Source: Plumapathes pennacea
Taxonomy: Eukaryota; Cnidaria; Anthozoa; Antipatharia; Myriopathidae
DNA: 64,000 nucleotides
Reading direction: 5' to 3'
Assembly: GCA_964036295.1 (NCBI GenBank)
Contig: OZ038467.1
Location: 9,251,170 to 9,315,169 of the forward strand
Part shown: positions 58,701-64,000 of the stretch, in pieces
How positions within the stretch are numbered: the stretch's first letter is position 1
Layout of the letters: each line of letters begins with the position of its first letter
Notes under the pieces: model-generated
What the model was told of the DNA's origin: nothing
Seen by the model: the letters and a program-made list of their open reading frames with translations, nothing else
The model's database searches: none
Made by a program: the position numbers and the translations under genes

Positions 58701-61700
58701 CATGGGAGAAGCAGGGAAATAGTGGAAAGATTTTCCCTGTGGGAAAAGAGCTTAATTTCAACAACTCATCACCTGCAGCTGATGATGGGTTCTATCGCTG
58801 CAACGCTACGAATGATATCAATGGTCCAGTCGCATCACGGTGGGCAAGACTTTTTGTAACTGGTAAGAACTTTTGTGGCCACAAGTTTACACAAGCATTG
58901 TTAGACGAGCACTTTAGCTTGAGTCTAATAGCCACTTTCAACTCTCTCTTTGGCCTTCTTCCTGAGTGCAGTATTGTAAAAAGAGTTATATTATGTAAGG
59001 AGGTGAGGGGACAGTCTACGTCAGTAAACTGCAGAGAATATGTTTCGGATTTTGACAAGTGGCCGTTCATTAATAGAGGATCAGCCACTTAATACAGGTT
59101 TGACAATATGAGGGTCATACGGTTTGAAAACTGTCAAATCGAGCCGTTATGCTCAAAATGGGCACAGTCTTTATCTCCATATATTTTCAGTGCCCCCAAA
59201 ACTGGATCCATCACTGCCGTCAGATCAGACTATCGTCGAGGGAAGTTCTGTGACTCTGCGGTGCAACGTGACGGCTGGCATTCCATCACCAAATGTCTCG
59301 TGGGAGAAAATTAACAGCAGTGTGGTTTTCCCCGATGGAGATGTTCTCACACTTACCAATGTAACCATAAATGACGTCGGAAAGTATCGGTGTAGCGCAG
59401 AGAATGGAGTGGGTTCCGTGGCCAGGAGCAAAATAGCTGAAGTTATTGTTCACTGTAAGTATCGGATTTTATATTCCTTTAGACTTTCCACAAAGGGCCC
59501 GTCCGGTCCCTCAAACACTGCAACAAGGCGCGAAGACTCTGCCTTCTCGTTTTTATTCTCTGCGCCTTGTCACAGATCTGAGTTTTAGGCTGGAAAATGT
59601 TATTCCACAGACAAAGACATTGCGTGCAGGTAGTCTTTGCTTTGCATAGTTTAGGATATGGATGCCCATTATTGATCAACATGGTACGAGTGGATTTGGT
59701 CGAAGGATTTGGTTTCAAAAGCACGTTATTGTAGTTGCTCCCTTTGTAACCATATTTTAACTGACGTTCTCCCCTCCTCTCGACAGCAAAAATCCCCCCT
59801 TCCCCCCTCCCCCCCAAATATTCACACATAATAAATTTCACGTTGAAATAGATACGGGCTGATGGTTTGACTATATAATAGTCACAGGTCATCTGTCACC
59901 CCGAGTGGCATCCTCAAAATGTGCACTGAGTCTTTATCTCCAAATGTTTTCAGTGCCCCCAAAACTGGATCCATCACAACCTTCAGACCAAGCTATCATA
60001 GAGGGAAGTTCTTTGACTCTGAGGTGCAACGTGACGGCTGGCATTCCATCGCCGAATGTCTCGTGGGAGAAAACTAACAGCAGCGTGGTTTTCCCCGATG
60101 GAGAAGTATTCACACTTACCAATGTAACCAGAAATGACGTGGGAAAATATAGGTGTAGCGCAGAGAATGGAGTGGGTTCCGTGGCCAGGAGCAAAATAGC
60201 TGAAGTTATTGTTTACTGTAAGTATCAAATTCTATATTCCTTTGGACTTTTCAAAGAGGGCCAGTCCGGTCCCCCAAACACTGCAACAAGGCGCGAAGAC
60301 CACCTCTCCCTTTCTATGCCTTTTTGTCTTTTTGTCTGCACCTTGAGTCACAGATCTGAGTATGAGCCTGGAAAATGTTATTCCAAAGACGAAGATATGG
60401 CGTGCAGGTTTTGCACCTTGCAGTTAAAACATGACCTCAATCATTATTAATCAACTGTAGGAGTAGGATTTGGCCAGAGGATTTCGTTTCGAAAACACGT
60501 TATTGTAGTTGTTCCCCTCTGTAATTTATACATTTCAACGTTCTCCGATCCCCTTTCTCGACAAAAAATTCCACTAAGTCACACCTGTGCGTTACATTTC
60601 AAACAGTTCCTCCTTCCCTTGATGGCATCAATCCAAAAAAACAAACAATCACAGAAGGCACATTAATGACGCTTCTGTGCAATGTGACAGCAGCCGCACC
60701 CGTACCGATAATTACTTGGAAAAAGATTGGAGATGATAATCGCGTTTATCCTCATGGTCAAACCCTGGCATTCAATGTGTCGAGGAAGGACTCGGGCCGA
60801 TATATCTGTATTGCTGACAACGGAATCAAGCCTAATGCCACTTCCAGTGTCGCTATTGTGAACGTCCAGTGTAAGTTAATAGTTATTTGGAAAGTCTGTC
60901 CAGACATGTCGGATTAATGAATTACTTACTTACTTATACTTGTCGGAGTAACATACAACATTTATAATAATACAGGAACTATAGTGTGGTGACAGTGACA
61001 CCAAAATCGACAGTGACAGTCGATATAACATTTTACACTCCCAGATCACACCTGTGCATTCTATTTTAAACAGTTCCTCCTTCCCTCGATGGCATCAATC
61101 CAAAAAACCAAACAATCACAGAAGGCACATTAATGACGCTTCTGTGCAATGTGACAGCAGCCGAACCCGTACCGATAATTACTTGGAAAAAGATTGGAGA
61201 TGATAATCGCGTTTATCCTCATGGTCAAACCCTGGCATTCAATGTGTCGAGGAAGGACTCAGGCCAATATATGTGTATTGCTGACAACGGAATCAAGCCG
61301 AATGCCACTTCCAGTGTCGCTATTGTGACCGTCCATTGTAAGTTAATAGTTATTTGGAAAATCTTTCCAGTATGTCGGATAAATGAATTACTTACTTACT
61401 TATACTTGTCGGAGTAACATACAACATTTATAATAATACAGGAACTATAGTGTGGTGACAGTGACACCAAAATCGACAATGACAGTCGATATAACATTTT
61501 ACACTCCCAGATCACACCTGTGCATTCTATTTTAAACAGTTCCTCCTTCCCTCGATGGCATCAATCCAAAAAACCAAACAATCACAGAAGGCACATTAAT
61601 GACGCTTCTGTGCAATGTGACAGCAGCCGAACCCAAACCGATAATTACTTGGAAAAAGATTGGAGATGATAATCGCGTTTATCCTCATGGTCAAACCCTG

Positions 61701-64000
61701 GCATTCAATGTGTCGAGGAAGGACTCGGGCCGATATATGTGTATTGCTGACAACGGAATCAAGCCGAATGCCACTTCCAGTGTCGCTATTGTGACCGTCC
61801 ATTGTAAGTTAATAGTTATTTGGAAAATCTTTCCAGTATGTCGGATAAATGAATTACTTACTTACTTATACTTGTCGGAGTAACATACAACATTTATAAC
61901 AATACAGGAGCTACAGTGTGGTGACAGTGACACTAAAATGGACAGTGACAGTCGATATAACATTTTACATTCCTAGATCACACCTGTGCATTCTATTTTA
62001 AACAGTTCCTCCTTCTCTCGATGACATCAATCCAAAAAACCAAACAATCACAGAAGGCACATTAATGACGCTTCTGTGCAATGTGACAGCGGCCGAACCC
62101 GTACCGATAATTACTTGGAAAAAGATTGGAGATGATAATCGCGTTTACCCTCATGGACAGACCCTGGCATTCAATGTGTCGAGGAAGGACTCGGGCCGAT
62201 ATATGTGTATTGCTGACAACGGAATCAAGCCGAATGCCACTTCCAGTGTCGCTATTGTGAACGTCCAGTGTAAGTCAATAGTTATTTGAAAGATTCGTTG
62301 GCAGACATATCGGATAAATAAATTAGTTACTTACTTAATATACGTATCGAAGAAAATATCCTTTAATAACATAGCAACTATAATGTGGTGACAGTGACAA
62401 TCGATATAACATTTTACACTCCCATAACACACCTGTGCATTCTATTTCAAACAGTTCCCCCTTCCCTCAATGACATCAATCCAAAAAACCAAACAGTCAC
62501 AGAAGGCACATTAATGACGCTTCTGTGCAATGTGACAGCAGCCGCACCCGTACCGATAATTACTTGGAAAAAGATTGGAGATGATAATCGCGTTTATCCT
62601 CATGAACAAACCCTGGCTCTCAATGTGACGAGAAAGGATTCAGGCCGATATATGTGTATTGCTGACAACGGAATCAAGCCGAATGCCACTTCCCGTGTCG
62701 CTACTGTGAACGTCCAGTGTAAGTCAATAAGTTATACGGAAAGTTTGTCTGGACAGCCGAATAAAGAACTTCATTACTTAATCTATTCGTCGGATTAAAC
62801 TCAGAAACATCTATTATAATAATAATACAACGACCAATTGCAGTGAGAGTGATAGTAAAATGGACAATGGTATAGGATTTGCCCTGAAAGGCTAAATAGT
62901 ACAGTGCAACACTGAATGACTAAAAAGGCAATCACAAGGGCAGCGCATAAACGTTAAAGTTAACGGCTTTTTTCAGCTAAATGCTGGAATTTTGAGGCCC
63001 TGCTTTTAATATTTCTGCGAAAGCCTCAGCATTCAGTTGGACAAAGGGTACAGAAAGTCTATGTGCAGTAGTGAACTCAGTTTACATACAGTAAGTACAA
63101 TGCATAAAAATCAAAATGACGTTATACACCGTTTACTAAAAATGCTTGTTCTTGATTGTTCCAGAGACCACATTATTTACCTTCATTTTCCCCGACAGAC
63201 CCTCCAAAAGTGCTTATAGTTTCCCCAAGGCAGCTGAAAGTACCTGAAGGAGCAAATATCACTTTGGAGTGTAACGTCACTGGAAATCCGGCACCAACCA
63301 TTGAGTGGACAAAGGGAAATGGCAGCTGTGTGGTGATTTCGTCGCAGAAGGCTCTGACGATATTGCATTTCAACCAAATCGACTCTGGAACTTATTTTTG
63401 CACCGCTAGCAATGGTATTGGATCTCCGGACACCGGCTCTGTCGTCGCTACATTTCTGCGTAAGTATTTATCCTGGGTAAAGAGTACCGAAACATAAGCT
63501 TACAGGGTACATAGAAACATGATATTTTTGGGTGCTTCCACAATCTTTTTTTGCACCAGAACCTTAGTTAGTTTATGCCATATAAAATAGTTCATACACT
63601 ATGTAGCTACCAAATTCAAAGTGCACTGTTTCTGTGCAATAAAAACTTTATTCTTCGCGATGCTGTATGTGAATAAATGACTTTTCAATTAATGAATCGG
63701 TTGCAGAAATCAAGATTTAGGCATTTGTAAATGAATTAAAACTGAGCCACGCCTTTTAATAATGAGTTCACAGAACTGTGCTCTTTATTTCTCATTAGAA
63801 CCGGAGAAAAAAGAGAAACTCGAATCTAAGGATGACACAAGTAAGTATTCCGTAATGTCTCTGCCCCTGCTTAAAAGAATGCCGAAATCATCAAATACTC
63901 CTTCAAGATATACATCACGCATAAGTGGCCGGAATTAGTCCACGTGAAACCCTCACCAATTTTTCCAGCAAAATCTGTTGAGGCAAGTATTTTATCGGGA
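55709..64000 (+). CDS. Discoidin-Ig cell-surface/secreted protein, 5' part
   Basis: Fifteen exons join in frame to 1,120 codons and the gene leaves the window: 55709-55793, 56648-56940, 57236-57628, 57952-58090, 58596-58862, 59191-59454, 59954-60217, 60607-60870, 61074-61337, 61540-61803, 62006-62269, 62455-62718, 63199-63459, 63799-63840 and 63969 onward. Order: signal peptide (MMVLHLVVFLLLFF), two F5/8-type discoidin domains (both with VGGWC and YVQVD motifs and ending VEARYFRF), then nine Ig domains, each with the Cys-Trp-Cys core (TLLCNV, ITWKK, YMCIADNG), then a charged stretch (PEKKEKLESKDDT) that may lead to a membrane segment outside the window. N-glycosylation sequons are abundant. 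Discoidin domains often bind glycans or lipids and tandem Ig domains mediate adhesion or recognition; a receptor role is inferred. Each Ig is one phase 1-1 exon. Confidence 0.9.
58164..58433. mobile_element. CCAAT-rich MITE family, diverged copy
   Basis: Contains CCAATCACAG, CCAATCAAATGC and a right end AACAGTCGTCCAAAAACGGCTC. It lies in intron 4 of the discoidin-Ig gene. Confidence 0.5.
59185..60400 (+). repeat. Tandem duplication of an Ig exon and its flanks (unit about 763 bp)
   Basis: Exons at 59191 and 59954 are very similar (both encode TAGIPSPNVSWEK and ENGVGSVARSKIAEVIV). The intron sequence after each (GTAAGTATC, then AACACTGCAACAAGGCGCGAAG) is shared too, which shows a genomic duplication rather than convergence. 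Confidence 0.9.
60540..62740 (+). repeat. Five-unit tandem array of near-identical Ig exons (unit about 466 bp)
   Basis: Exons start at 60607, 61074, 61540, 62006 and 62455 (periods 467, 466, 466 and 449) and all are 264 bp. The introns between them are also near-identical (CACACCTGTGCATT before each acceptor). Encoded domains differ at few residues (AAAPVP, AAEPVP, AAEPKP; GRYM, GQYM, GRYI). The last unit has diverged most. Confidence 0.95.

Overview
The window looks like nuclear DNA from an intron-rich invertebrate, most likely a cnidarian and possibly an anthozoan. The evidence is many short exons with GT/AG introns, AATAAA poly(A) signals, animal-only genes (BLCAP, tektin-2, CCDC25, a TMEM244-like protein, PX-SH3, LamG, discoidin and Ig proteins), and a dense load of MITEs, SINE-like sequences and microsatellites. 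The species is inferred, not proven. All gene structures below were read by eye from splice signals, reading frame and family resemblance.

Layout, left to right. 1-6.9 kb: a trinucleotide microsatellite, then the minus-strand 5' part of a PX-SH3-SH3 adaptor related to SH3PXD2/p47phox, with two MITEs in its introns. 6.9-10.6 kb: no convincing gene. 10.6-15 kb: a complete 7-exon plus-strand short-chain dehydrogenase resembling 15-hydroxyprostaglandin dehydrogenase; its fourth intron holds a nest of transposable elements, and an 89-bp satellite array follows the gene. 15-22.8 kb: mostly unassigned DNA with paired hairpins, a weak ORF cluster, MITEs and a long TA repeat. 22.8-24.6 kb: a two-exon class A GPCR. 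25.4-28.3 kb: a 2.9-kb CACTA-like element with 25-bp terminal repeats, carrying an exon of an uncharacterised gene. 28.5-38.7 kb: two tandem minus-strand paralogues encoding LamG cell-surface proteins, one with a mucin-like stalk and hydrophobic tail, the other neurexin-like with a transmembrane segment; a small hypothetical gene lies between them. 39.98-40.2 kb: an intronless BLCAP homologue. 43.3-49.0 kb: CCDC25 (minus) and tektin-2 (plus) in head-to-head arrangement, 194 bp apart, with an RFX X-box-like site between them. 50.6-53.2 kb: a TMEM244-like membrane protein (minus). 53.2-55.7 kb: 5S-like and tRNA-like repeat sequence. 55.7 kb to the right edge: the 5' part of a large secreted or membrane protein with a signal peptide, two discoidin domains and at least nine Ig domains.

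The most notable part is the discoidin-Ig gene. Five Ig exons of exactly 264 bp, with their introns, are repeated at about 466 bp and are almost identical. A second, older Ig pair and the two discoidin modules are also tandem duplicates, and all Ig exons are phase 1-1. This suits a modular recognition receptor that gains or loses Ig units. Other points of interest are the gene-carrying CACTA-like element, the ciliary X-box promoter, a BLCAP that genomically encodes Arg where the human transcript is edited Lys to Arg, and a repeat family rich in CCAAT boxes.
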